The translations under genes were made by a program, and so were the position numbers. The notes beneath the pieces were generated by a model. That model saw only the letters and a list, made by a program, of their open reading frames with translations, made no database searches and was not told the origin of the DNA. Positions 30,711 to 38,239 of a stretch of DNA of 64,000 nucleotides are shown piece after piece. The stretch lies in contig NZ_RWKQ01000011.1 in the NCBI RefSeq assembly GCF_003946885.1, forward strand, positions 35,381 to 99,380. Direction: 5' to 3'. This DNA is from Specibacter cremeus. GTDB lineage: Bacteria; Actinomycetota; Actinomycetes; Actinomycetales; Micrococcaceae. Each line of letters begins with the position of its first letter. The first letter of the stretch is position 1.

Positions 30711-31057
30711 TGGTGGGATGCGGACGAACTCATCGCGGCCGTCGGCCTGGCCGGCCAGACGGACAAGCAGGTTCGGATGCTGTCCGGTGGGCAGCGGCGG
30801 CTGGATGTGGTGATCGGCATCCTGGGCCGGCCGGAACTGCTGTTCTTGGACGAACCCACGGCCGGGTTCGGCCCGGTGGCGCCGCGCGGCTTCCATGACC
30901 TGGTCCACGGCCTCACGGGGGCGCACGAGGCGACGATCCTGCTGACCCCCACGACCCGAAGGTGCGCAGGTCTTCGCTGGAGGATGCCCATCTCGCCCTG
31001 GCGCAATGGGCCGAGACCGGCATCGAAGCCGTCAGACTGGAGGAGGCGGCCTCATGA
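30711..31057 (+). pseudogene. Second ABC ATPase copy, degraded
   Basis: Homology to the ATPase at 24.0 kb starts abruptly at WWDADELIAAVGLAGQ, so Walker A is lost. The signature RMLSGGQRRLD and Walker B LLFLDEPTAGFGP remain, with Asp-to-Gly after the Walker B glycine-phenylalanine. After EATILL a deletion removes the H-loop and about 70 residues, and the frame shifts; the true tail RRSSLEDAHLALAQWAET is readable in another frame and ends at the TGA overlapping the next ATG. Non-functional. Confidence 0.8.
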
Positions 31058-31475
31058 CCCCCACAACCGCCGCCGTGCGCGCGGGGCTGTCCCGGCGCCT
31101 GATCGAGCTGCGTCATTCGTTCACGGGCACGGCCTTGGTCAGCCAGCTGTTCTGGCCGGTCGCGACACTGGCGGCCATCGCGTGGCAAGTTGCTCGTGAT
31201 CCCGTACCTGGCCGCCGAACGTGAGCACGGCACGCTGCTCCGTGCCAAGGCCATCCCGAACGGGATGCGCGGCTATTTCGTCGGCAAGCTCATCACCGTG
31301 TCCGGGACCATCCTCGCGTACCTGGTCATCATCGTGGTGCCCGGACCATTCATCCTCGACGGGCCCTACATGGACGACGTCTGCTCCTGGCGCTCGTGGC
31401 AACCCAGTCCATCTCATGGACCTGGTCGCGATCTCCGGCATCTTCCATCCCATCACCGCCGCGCCGGGTCGGCTG
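31054..31475 (+). pseudogene. Second ABC-2 permease copy, degraded
   Basis: Starts MTPTTAAVRAGLSRRLIELR like the permease at 24920. At about 31180 an internal deletion of roughly 35 residues shifts the frame; homology resumes as YLAAEREHGTLLRAKAIPNG, then MRGYFVGKLITVSGTILAYL. A further loss leaves LALVATQSIS and, in another frame, VAISGIFHPITAAPG (the conserved DrrB segment before the last helices). Nothing remains after about 31475, where the convergent galM begins. Confidence 0.75.
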
Positions 31476-31484
31476 ACCCGCAGC

Positions 31485-32393
31485 TTACAGGTCGGCCTTG
31501 ATGCCCCACCGCAGCGTGTAGGACGCGCCGGGTTCGAGCCAGCGCAGCCCGTCGCCGGAGTTGAACGCGTTCGCCGGCCCGGTCATGGGCTCCACCGCCA
31601 CGGCCAGCGGGCGGCCCGGGAACCCGGTCGTGATGAACACGTGCACGTGCGTGGCGGACTCGTCATGCCACAGGGTGACCGCGCGCCCGTCCGCGGCCGA
31701 CAGCGTGTGGCGGGCCACGCCGTCGTCGTACGCCACGTCGGTGAAGCAGGTGTCCATCAGTGCCGCGGCGGCCGCGCGGCCGGCGCGCAGGTCCCACTCC
31801 CCCGCCACCGGTTCGGCGCCGGTGGGGATGAGCCGGTCGTCGGCGGTGATGAGGGTGGCCGCGGCGACCGTGAGCGTCAGCCCGCCCGGGTCGGCGTCAC
31901 CGACGCGCAGGTAGGGGTGCGCGCCGAGCACGAACGGGGCCGGACGGGGCGAGTCGTTGGTGAGCGTCTGCGTCACGGCGAGAGAGCCGTCCGCGGCCAG
32001 TTCGTAGACGACCCGGTGCCGGGCCAGGAACGGGTAGCCGTGCTGCGGGTGGATGACGGCCTCCAGCTCGGCCCGGAACGGGGTCACGGACAGCACGGTG
32101 TATCCGGTGTTGCGCAGCAGCCCGTGGATGGCGTTGCCGCGCGGCACCTCCGTGATGTCGAGCTGCTGCGGCGCGCCGTCGAGGAGCCAGCGCCCGCCGT
32201 CCACCCGGTTGGCGAACGGCGCCAGCGTGATACCCGCGGCGCCGGGGGCGATGGCGTCCGCCCCGTACCCCTCCACGAGGTCGACGCCGGCGCGTTCGTA
32301 GCGGCGCAGCCCGGCGGCCAGGGAAACGACGACGGCGCGCGCGTCGCCGCGGCGCAACACGACTTGGGTGCCGGAGGCGGGGAGTTCGGTCAT
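31485..32393 (-). CDS. galM: Aldose 1-epimerase family protein
   Basis: 302 residues with a mutarotase fold: substrate-loop ITLAPFANRVDGGRWLLDG (Asn/Arg), NAIHGLLRNTGY with the conserved His-Gly, ALGAHPYL-like VLGAHPYLRVGD (catalytic His) and a C-terminal VAVEPMTGPANAFNSGDGL (catalytic Glu region). It interconverts anomers of galactose or related sugars. Placed divergently from deoR-galT-galK, it probably serves the Leloir pathway. TACTTT plus six bases precedes the ATG, so the mRNA is probably leaderless. Confidence 0.9.
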   Translation of the reverse strand: MTELPASGTQVVLRRGDARAVVVSLAAGLRRYERAGVDLVEGYGADAIAPGAAGITLAPFANRVDGGRWLLDGAPQQLDITEVPRGNAIHGLLRNTGYTVLSVTPFRAELEAVIHPQHGYPFLARHRVVYELAADGSLAVTQTLTNDSPRPAPFVLGAHPYLRVGDADPGGLTLTVAAATLITADDRLIPTGAEPVAGEWDLRAGRAAAAALMDTCFTDVAYDDGVARHTLSAADGRAVTLWHDESATHVHVFITTGFPGRPLAVAVEPMTGPANAFNSGDGLRWLEPGASYTLRWGIKADL

Positions 32394-32399
32394 GGCTCA

Positions 32400-32460
32400 A
32401 AAGTACACGGCCCGCTCCGTGGACAGGGCGCTGTACCGCCACCGCCATCGATGTTATATT
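32400..32460. promoter_or_regulatory. Divergent galM / deoR-galTK promoter region
   Basis: Minus: TACTTT (32405-32400), TGAGCC, ATG of galM. Plus: TATATT at 32455-32460, with an AT-rich stretch of TTTGTG/GTGTT/TTTGGT elements (32458-32495) before the deoR start, resembling DeoR/GlpR binding sites. Likely joint control by the DeoR protein. Confidence 0.5.
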
Positions 32461-32516
32461 TTGTGTGAAACGTGTTGGAATTTGGTATTTGTTGTGTCGA
32501 TGGGGAGGGAGACGCC

Positions 32517-33320
32517 GTGCTGGCACCCGAACGGCAGGCCCGCATCCTGGCCGAACTGGACAACCACCAGGCGGTCCGTGTCACCGACATCGCCGGCCTG
32601 CTCGGCGTCAGCGAGATGACCGTCCGGCGGGACATCGACGTGCTGGAGACGGCCGGCCGGCTGCGCCGCATCCACGGCGGCGCGTCGCGCCTGGCCGGGC
32701 TGAGCGCCGTCGAACCGGGCTTCTCATCCAACGCCGACAAGGCCCTGGGCGCCAAGGCAGCGATCGCCGCCGCGGCTTGGCCGCTGATCGAATCCGGCAT
32801 GACGATCGGGCTCACCGGCGGCACCACAACCTACCGGCTCGCGCGCGAACTGGGCCGGCGCCGGGCCGAGCTCGAACGGCTGACCATCGTCACGAACTCG
32901 TTGAAGGTCGCCGAGGCGCTGCACCGCGGCCCCGGCCAGGAGCCGTGGAAGGTCATCGTGACCGGCGGTGAGCGCACGCCGTCGGAGGCCCTGGTCGGCC
33001 CGGTCACGTGCGCGGCGCTGCGCGGGCTCAACACCGACCTGTGCTTCATGGGCGTGCACGGCATCGACGCCGCCCGCGGACTGACCACCCCGAACCTGCT
33101 CGAGGCGGAGACGAACGCAGCGTTCGTCGCCGCGACCGGCCGGCTGGCCGTGCTCGCCGACCACGCCAAGTTCAACGTGCGCGCCCTGGCCGTCATCGCC
33201 GGCCTCGACGACGTCGACACGATCATCACCGACGACGGCGTCGGCGCGGGAACGCGCGACACGTTCGCGGCCCTGGTGCCCACCTTCATCACCGCCGGCC
33301 CGACCAGGGAGACCCCATGA
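32517..33320 (+). CDS. DeoR/GlpR family transcriptional regulator
   Basis: 267 residues from the GTG at 32517, which has GGGAGGGAG seven bases upstream; the frame opens at a TTG at 32472 inside the promoter. N-terminal DeoR HTH (RQARILAELDNHQAVRVTDI, then SEMTVRRDIDVLETAGRLRR IHGGA) and C-terminal sugar-phosphate sensor domain with TGGTTTYRLARE and FMGVHGIDAARGLTTPNL. The stop overlaps galT (ATGA), so it is the first gene of a galTK operon and probably its repressor, sensing a phosphorylated sugar. Confidence 0.93.
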   Translation: MLAPERQARILAELDNHQAVRVTDIAGLLGVSEMTVRRDIDVLETAGRLRRIHGGASRLAGLSAVEPGFSSNADKALGAKAAIAAAAWPLIESGMTIGLTGGTTTYRLARELGRRRAELERLTIVTNSLKVAEALHRGPGQEPWKVIVTGGERTPSEALVGPVTCAALRGLNTDLCFMGVHGIDAARGLTTPNLLEAETNAAFVAATGRLAVLADHAKFNVRALAVIAGLDDVDTIITDDGVGAGTRDTFAALVPTFITAGPTRETP

Positions 33321-34468
33321 CCCGCCCCACCAGTACCCGCCTGGCCGACGGCCGTGAGCTGATCTACTTTGACGACGCCGGCTCGGGCCGACGGGCGCAC
33401 ACCGTCGTCGACCACCGCCCGCTGGACCCGCGCAGCGACGCGGGCACCGGCGAGTTGCGCTTCGACGCGCTGACCGGCGACTGGGTGGCGGTGGCGGCGC
33501 ACCGCCAGACGCGCACCCACCTGCCGCCGGCGGAGGCGTGCCCGCTGTGCCCGACGTCGGGCACGAACCTCTCGGAGATCCCCGAGGCCGACTACGACGT
33601 CGTCGTGTTCGAGAACCGCTTCCCGTCCCTGGGCCCGGCGCTGGGCCCCGCGCCCGTGGGCCCCGCGCCCGGCGACCCGGGCTGGGGCACCGCGGGCCGC
33701 GCGTTCGGCCGCTGCGAGGTTGTCGCGTTCACGCCGGAGCACACCGGCTCGTTCGCCGCCCTGTCGGCTGGCCGGGCCCGCACCGTCATCGACGCGTGGG
33801 CGCACCGCACGGCCGCGCTCGGCGCGCTCCCCGGCATCCGGCAGGTGTTCCCGTTCGAGAACCGCGGCCAGGAGATCGGCGTGACGCTGCACCACCCGCA
33901 CGGGCAGATCTACGCCTACTCGTACCTGCCCCCGCGCTCGGCCGTCATGGCGCGGGCGGCCCGGGCGTTCCACGACGCACACGACGGCGCCCGGACACTG
34001 GCCGGGCACATCCTGGCCGGGGAGTCGGAGTCCGGCGAGCGCATGGTGCTGCAGGGAGAGCACTTCAGCGCGTATGTGCCGTTCGCCGCGCACATGCCGC
34101 TGGAGGTGCACTTGGTCCCGCACCGGCACGTGCCCGACCTCGCCGCCCTGCACGACGCCGAACGCGACGAACTGGCACATCTGTACCTGGAGCTGCTGCG
34201 CAAGGTCGACAACCTGTATGACACGCCCACCCCGTACATCGCCGCCTGGCACCAGGCCCCGCTCGACGCGGCGAACCGGGCCGCCGGCCGCCTGCACCTG
34301 CAGTTGACGTCGCCGCGGCGGGCCGCCGACAAGCTGAAGTTCCTGGCCGGTTCCGAGGCCGCCATGGGCGCCTTCATCAACGACACCCGGCCCGAGCAGG
34401 TCGCGGCGCGGCTTCGTGAGGTCCCGGCCGCGCCCAAGGCCGACAACCTGGAAGTGAGCCACCCGTGA
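33317..34468 (+). CDS. galT: Galactose-1-phosphate uridylyltransferase
   Basis: Exchanges UMP between UDP-glucose and galactose-1-phosphate. 383 residues from the ATG at 33317. The catalytic HPHGQ is present (residues about 193-197, nucleophile His195), along with the zinc-site-like CPLCPTSGTNLSEIP, FENRFPSL and the C-terminal HLQLTSPRR where the second His cluster is expected (PYIAAWHQAP). Coupled by four-base overlaps to deoR before and galK after. Confidence 0.95.
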   Translation: MTRPTSTRLADGRELIYFDDAGSGRRAHTVVDHRPLDPRSDAGTGELRFDALTGDWVAVAAHRQTRTHLPPAEACPLCPTSGTNLSEIPEADYDVVVFENRFPSLGPALGPAPVGPAPGDPGWGTAGRAFGRCEVVAFTPEHTGSFAALSAGRARTVIDAWAHRTAALGALPGIRQVFPFENRGQEIGVTLHHPHGQIYAYSYLPPRSAVMARAARAFHDAHDGARTLAGHILAGESESGERMVLQGEHFSAYVPFAAHMPLEVHLVPHRHVPDLAALHDAERDELAHLYLELLRKVDNLYDTPTPYIAAWHQAPLDAANRAAGRLHLQLTSPRRAADKLKFLAGSEAAMGAFINDTRPEQVAARLREVPAAPKADNLEVSHP

Positions 34469-35628
34469 CCACCCGCACCGACGTCGACGACATCGCCGCG
34501 GCGTTCACCGCGCACTTCGGCCACGCCCCCGACGGGGTCTGGTCCGCGCCCGGGCGGGTGAACCTGATCGGCGAGCACACCGACTACAACGAGGGGTTCG
34601 TGCTGCCGTTCGCCATCGACCGATCGGCGCGGGTCGCGGTCCGGTTGCGCGCGGACGCGACGGCCAGGCTCGTGTCCGCCTACGGCAACCAGGGTCTGGT
34701 CACGGTCAACCTGGACACGCTCTCCCCCGGCACCATGAAGGGCTGGACGGCGTACCCGCTGGGCGTGCTCTGGGTACTGCGGCAGCAGGGCGTGGCGCTG
34801 CGCGGCTTCGAGCTGTACCTGGACTCGGATGTGCCGCTGGGCGCCGGGTTGTCGTCGTCGGCCGCGATCGAATGCGCCACCGCGCTGGCGTTCGACGAGC
34901 TGCTCGGCGCGGGCCTGGCCCCCGCCGACCTGGTGCTCGTGGGCCAGCGCGCAGAGAACGAGGTCGTCGGGGCGCCTACGGGCATCCTGGACCAGTCCGC
35001 GTCCCTGCTCGCCACCGAGGGGCATGCCGTGTTCCTGGACTGCCGCAGCCGCGAGTCGACGCTGGTGCCGCTGGACCTGGCCGCGGCCGGGCTGCTGGTG
35101 CTCGTCGTGGACACGAAGGTAACGCACAGGCACGCCACGGGCGACTACGCCGAGCGCCGGGCGTCCTGCGAGCTCGGCGCCGAGGTGCTGGGCGTGGCCA
35201 GCCTGCGCGACGTCGACGCCGAGGACCTGGCCGAGGCCGCCGGGCTGCTGGACGGGGAAACGTACCGCCGGGTCCGCCACATCGTGACGGAGAACCGGCG
35301 CGTGCTGGCCACCGTCGACGTGCTCGGCACGGACGGTCCCGCCGCGATCGGGGACCTGCTCACGGCCAGCCACGCGTCCATGCGCGACGACTTCGAGATC
35401 TCCTGCCCGGAACTGGACCTGGCCGTCGACACGGCCCTCGCCAATGGCGCGCTCGGGGCCCGCATGACCGGCGGCGGGTTCGGCGGTTCCGCCATCGCGC
35501 TGCTGCCGGCGGCCGGGGAGCCAACGGTGCGTGCCGCCGTCGTCCATGCCTTCGCCGCGGCCGGATTCACGGCACCGGACATCTTCGCCGTGACCGCCGC
35601 GGCAGGCGCCCGCCGCCTGGACCGCTGA
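34465..35628 (+). CDS. galK: Galactokinase
   Basis: Phosphorylates galactose at C1. 387 residues with the galactokinase signature GRVNLIGEHTDYNEG (30-44), GHMP ATP loop PLGAGLSSSAA (about 122-132) and the C-terminal MTGGGFGGSAIAL. GTG start overlaps the galT stop. galE is not in this window. The TGA stop is also the first bases of the downstream repeat array (TGATCGAGC), so repeat insertion may have set the present C-terminus, which nonetheless looks full length. Confidence 0.96.
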   Translation: MTTRTDVDDIAAAFTAHFGHAPDGVWSAPGRVNLIGEHTDYNEGFVLPFAIDRSARVAVRLRADATARLVSAYGNQGLVTVNLDTLSPGTMKGWTAYPLGVLWVLRQQGVALRGFELYLDSDVPLGAGLSSSAAIECATALAFDELLGAGLAPADLVLVGQRAENEVVGAPTGILDQSASLLATEGHAVFLDCRSRESTLVPLDLAAAGLLVLVVDTKVTHRHATGDYAERRASCELGAEVLGVASLRDVDAEDLAEAAGLLDGETYRRVRHIVTENRRVLATVDVLGTDGPAAIGDLLTASHASMRDDFEISCPELDLAVDTALANGALGARMTGGGFGGSAIALLPAAGEPTVRAAVVHAFAAAGFTAPDIFAVTAAAGARRLDR

Positions 35629-35757
35629 TCGAGCTTGTCAGGCCCGGTGGTCGAGCCTGTCGAGACCTGATTTCGACGGGCTCAATCACCGGTGGTCGAG
35701 CTTTTCAGGCCCGGTGGTCGAGCTTGTCGAGACCTGATTTCGACAGGCTCAACCACC
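35629..35757. repeat. Tandem array of the palindromic repeat family
   Basis: Six or so units; the block beginning GGCCCGGTGGTCGAGC recurs with a 67-bp period (35641 and 35708), each containing CCTGTCGAGACCTGATTTCG-type arms. It fills the convergent gap between galK and the Bax inhibitor gene. Confidence 0.85.
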
Positions 35758-35768
35758 CAAACCCCGGC

Positions 35769-36584
35769 TCAGTCGTTGCCGCGCAGGATCGCCAGCAGGC
35801 GCAGGATCTCCACGTACAGCCACACCAGCGTGACGGTCAGCCCGAACGCGGCCGTCCACGAGTACTTCGCCGGCAGGCCGGCTTGGACGCCGCGCTGCAC
35901 GGACGTGAAGTCGACGATCAGCGAGAACGCGGCCAGGCCGATCGCGAGCAGGCCCAAGACCAGGCCGAACGGGATGTTGGTGCCCGGGATCGGCTCGCTG
36001 CGCAGGCCCCACGGGCTGGAGTTCACGCCGAAGACCATCAGGCCGAGGTTGACCAGCGAGAACAGCGCATAGCCGCCCAGGGCGATCATGAAGAAGCGGG
36101 TCATCTTGGGCGTGGCCCGCACCTTGCCGCTCTTGAACAGCAGCAGCGTCACGGCGAACACGCTCAGCGTGCCGAGCACGGCCTGGACGACGATCCCCGG
36201 GTAGACGCGCTCCATGAACATGGACAGCCCGCCGAGGAACAGGCCCTCGAACAATGCGTAGCCCAGGATGAGCGCCTTGGACGGCTCCTTCTTGAACGAG
36301 TTCACCAGGCCCAGGACCAGGCCCACGACCATGCCGGGCAGCGTCAGGATCGGCACCATCCAGCCGAGCGCGGCACCGACGAGCACCAGGGCCAGCGTGG
36401 CGACGGTCTTCATGATGACGTCGTCGTAGGTCATCCGGCCGGTCTGGGCGGGGCCCGCGGACGGGGCGTCATACAGGTGCTGCAACTCCTCCGACGACAT
36501 TTGCGCCGGCAGCGTCGCGGCGCCGTTCCTCGGCTCGCGGAAGTTCTTGTCATTGGCAAAAACAGGGTTGCCGCCGAGTGCCAT
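35769..36584 (-). CDS. Bax inhibitor-1/YccA family membrane protein
   Basis: 271 residues from the ATG at 36584, which has GGAGG five bases upstream. Seven membrane helices (MKTVATLALVLVGAALGWMV first; GLFLGGLSMFMERVYPGIVV later) and the family's C-terminal acidic/basic gating residues near SLIVDFTSVQRGVQAGLPAK and YSWTAAFGLTVTLVWLYVEI. Bacterial members (YetJ-type) leak Ca2+ in a pH-dependent way. The hydrophilic 60-residue N-terminus (PVFANDKNFREP) is typical of actinobacterial members. Confidence 0.93.
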   Translation of the reverse strand: MALGGNPVFANDKNFREPRNGAATLPAQMSSEELQHLYDAPSAGPAQTGRMTYDDVIMKTVATLALVLVGAALGWMVPILTLPGMVVGLVLGLVNSFKKEPSKALILGYALFEGLFLGGLSMFMERVYPGIVVQAVLGTLSVFAVTLLLFKSGKVRATPKMTRFFMIALGGYALFSLVNLGLMVFGVNSSPWGLRSEPIPGTNIPFGLVLGLLAIGLAAFSLIVDFTSVQRGVQAGLPAKYSWTAAFGLTVTLVWLYVEILRLLAILRGND

Positions 36585-36713
36585 GGTGTCCTCCAAATAG
36601 GGGTGGATATTATTTCCAGCCTACCAAGTACTTGCTGCGGCGCGCCCGTTGTGGTTCCCGGGTGTGGTTTCGGCGACGGTTGGGCCCGTGGCCGGGGTGG
36701 CCGGGTCCGGCGG

Positions 36714-36719
36714 TACACT
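36714..36719 (+). promoter_or_regulatory. -10 element TACACT of the GroES-like gene (leaderless)
   Basis: TACACT, GGCCGG, then GTG at 36726; same spacing as at 9682 and 15581. Confidence 0.5.
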
Positions 36720-36725
36720 GGCCGG

Positions 36726-37082
36726 GTGCCCCATTCTGCCCCCTCCGCCTCCTCCGCCCCCGAGAATCCGTCCCTGCCCCTGCGCATGCTGCACGACCGG
36801 ATCCTGGTCTCGCTGGACAAGGAAGCGGCCGAGCGCCGGTCCGCGTCCGGGATCGTCATCCCGGCCACGGCGGCCCTGGGCAAGCGGCTCGCGTGGGCGC
36901 ATGTCGTGGCGGCCGGGCCGAACGTGCGCCAGGTGGCCGTTGGCGACAAGGTGCTCTTCGACCCGGAGGACCGTTCCGAGGTGGAGGTCAACGCCCGCGA
37001 CTACGTCCTGCTGCGTGAACGCGACGTGCACGCCGTGGCCGCTCCCGATTCACCGGCCACCACGGTGGGCCAATACCTGTAG
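36726..37082 (+). CDS. GroES-like co-chaperone protein
   Basis: 118 residues from the GTG at 36726. After a 17-residue S/P/A-rich leader the Cpn10 fold is visible: LRMLHDRILVSLDKEAAERR, SASGIVIPATA, then VVAAGPNVRQVAVGDKVLFD and YVLLRERDVHAV. The mobile loop differs from canonical GroES (AERRSASGIV), and no groEL is adjacent, so it is a divergent paralogue common in Arthrobacter-like genomes, perhaps with a non-GroEL partner. Confidence 0.88.
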   Translation: MPHSAPSASSAPENPSLPLRMLHDRILVSLDKEAAERRSASGIVIPATAALGKRLAWAHVVAAGPNVRQVAVGDKVLFDPEDRSEVEVNARDYVLLRERDVHAVAAPDSPATTVGQYL

Positions 37083-37181
37083 CGCGCACCGGGCCCGCCC
37101 CGGCCTGCCACCTCCGCTCCGGCCCTACCCGAATCCATCCGCCTCCCCCGCGGCCCTGCCCTATTCCCATGGCCCCATCCA

Positions 37182-37217
37182 ATTCGGTGGGGCTTCAAGA
37201 CTTGGGTGGGACTTCGG
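37182..37217 (+). repeat. 36-bp direct repeat, copy A
   Basis: AATTCGGTGGGGCTTCAAGA and following 16 bases match 37935-37970 at 27 of 36 positions, same orientation. The two copies bracket the nuclease-domain relic. Confidence 0.4.
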
Positions 37218-37257
37218 CAACGGACGGCCGGGCTTGGTGACGCCCTGGGTGAGGAAT

Positions 37258-37806
37258 TCACGCCGCCTGGGCCACCCGAAGCGCATTCTCGATCCGGCGC
37301 TTCATTCCGGCCGGGTCCGACAGGTCGTCCCATGTGAACCGGATGAAGCGCCAGCCGGCCTCGATCAGGGCATTCTCCCGGCGGCGTTCCCGCAGCAGGA
37401 CGTCAGCGGTCGGCGCATAGTCAAAGTACTTGCCGTCACCGTCGAATTCGACGATCAGCTTGAATCGACGCCACACGAAATCCGGGCGATAGGTTTCCCC
37501 ACCCGCGCGGAGATCGACCTGCAGTTCCGGCTGTTCAACCGACATTTCGGCTATGACGAGGCGCGTGCGCGTCTCACCTGCCGATTCAGAGCGCCCATTG
37601 ACCGCGTCAAGCACACGCCGTGCACGTCGCACACCCTGGTAGCCGTCCATGGCGGCGACCAGGGCGCGCATCCGGGGCAGGACAACCTGACCGGACTTCA
37701 GGCGCACCCGGACTACGTCCTGCGCCTCGATGGGCAAACGGTGCACGGCCACATCCCTGCCGGTCTTCGCCTTGGACGCCGCGGGCGGCCGGGTCACGTG
37801 GACCGC
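37258..37806 (-). pseudogene. DUF559 (Vsr-like nuclease fold) protein, N-terminus lost
   Basis: The C-terminal domain is well kept: RPDFVWRRFKLIVEFDGDGK with the catalytic-type Asp and Glu of the endonuclease fold, then LLRERRRENALIEAGWRFIR and FTWDDL. Members normally have about 290-320 residues with an N-terminal AbiEi-like HTH; here homology begins at HVTRPPAASK and upstream is directly the palindromic repeat. There is no proper start codon with ribosome site at the joint. A remnant of a gene cut by repeat insertion or recombination. Confidence 0.7.
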
Positions 37807-37915
37807 TGATCGAGCTTGGGCCCACGGCCGCGAGGGGCCTCGACCGAGCTTGCGAGGGCGAGGAGTGGCTGGGGAGCGAGATCCGCGGATTTCGACAGGC
37901 TCAATCACCGAGACC
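37807..37915. repeat. Palindromic repeat family cluster at the DUF559 breakpoint
   Basis: Starts TGATCGAGCTTG directly at the truncation point and ends TTTCGACAGGCTCAATCACCG; the middle is diverged (CTCGACCGAGCTTGCGAGGG). The 20 bases TGGACCGCTGATCGAGCTTG here are identical to those at the end of galK. Confidence 0.75.
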
Positions 37916-37934
37916 CCGTCTTGCGACCCCAGCG

Positions 37935-37970
37935 AATTGGGTAGGACTGCAAGAACTGGGCAGGACCTCG
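37935..37970 (+). repeat. 36-bp direct repeat, copy B
   Basis: AATTGGGTAGGACTGCAAGA and following bases; partner of 37182-37217. It ends 22 bases before the tRNA gene. Confidence 0.4.
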
Positions 37971-37992
37971 CGGCGCCGAGGCCGAGAAACGG

Positions 37993-38066
37993 TACCCCCA
38001 GTCGGACTCGAACCGACAACACAAGGATTTTAAGTCCTCTGCCTCTGCCAATTGGGCTATGGGGGC
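37993..38066 (-). tRNA. tRNA-Leu (anticodon UAA)
   Basis: 74 nt plus encoded CC. Acceptor GCCCCCA/TGGGGGT, D arm GCCCAATTGGCAGAGGC, anticodon stem GAGGA/TCCTT with loop CTTAAAA (anticodon TAA), T arm GTCGG-TTCGAGT-CCGAC, discriminator A. The variable region is only about five bases (GTGTT), whereas leucine tRNAs usually have a long variable arm; A73 and the anticodon still say Leu. Confidence 0.85.
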
Positions 38067-38184
38067 GCGGCGGCACCACGGGAAACCATGAGCGGCCGCC
38101 GGGAATCAACCCTAGCGCCAACACGGCGCACAGGCTAAATACCGGATCTAAATACTGGACCGTGGAAACGCCCCGGGGACGCAC

Positions 38185-38220
38185 GACGGCGCCGCCCCCG
38201 CGCAAGGGGGCGACGCCGTC
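38185..38220 (-). terminator. Hairpin terminator after ndh
   Basis: GACGGCGCCGCCCCC / GGGGGCGACGCCGTC, 14 of 15 pairs, 6-base loop, 20 bases beyond the ndh stop. No U-tract. Confidence 0.65.
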
Positions 38221-38239
38221 GTCCATGGCAATCCGGGCG

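Noticed and set aside
33916..35547. Long minus-strand open frame across galT/galK
   Set aside because: Antisense shadow typical of high-GC codon bias; low-complexity R/G/A/H composition and no motifs, while galT and galK show full catalytic motifs.
35641..35757. CRISPR-like array after galK
   Set aside because: The 67-bp period consists entirely of related palindromic arms, there are no unique spacers, and no cas genes are nearby.
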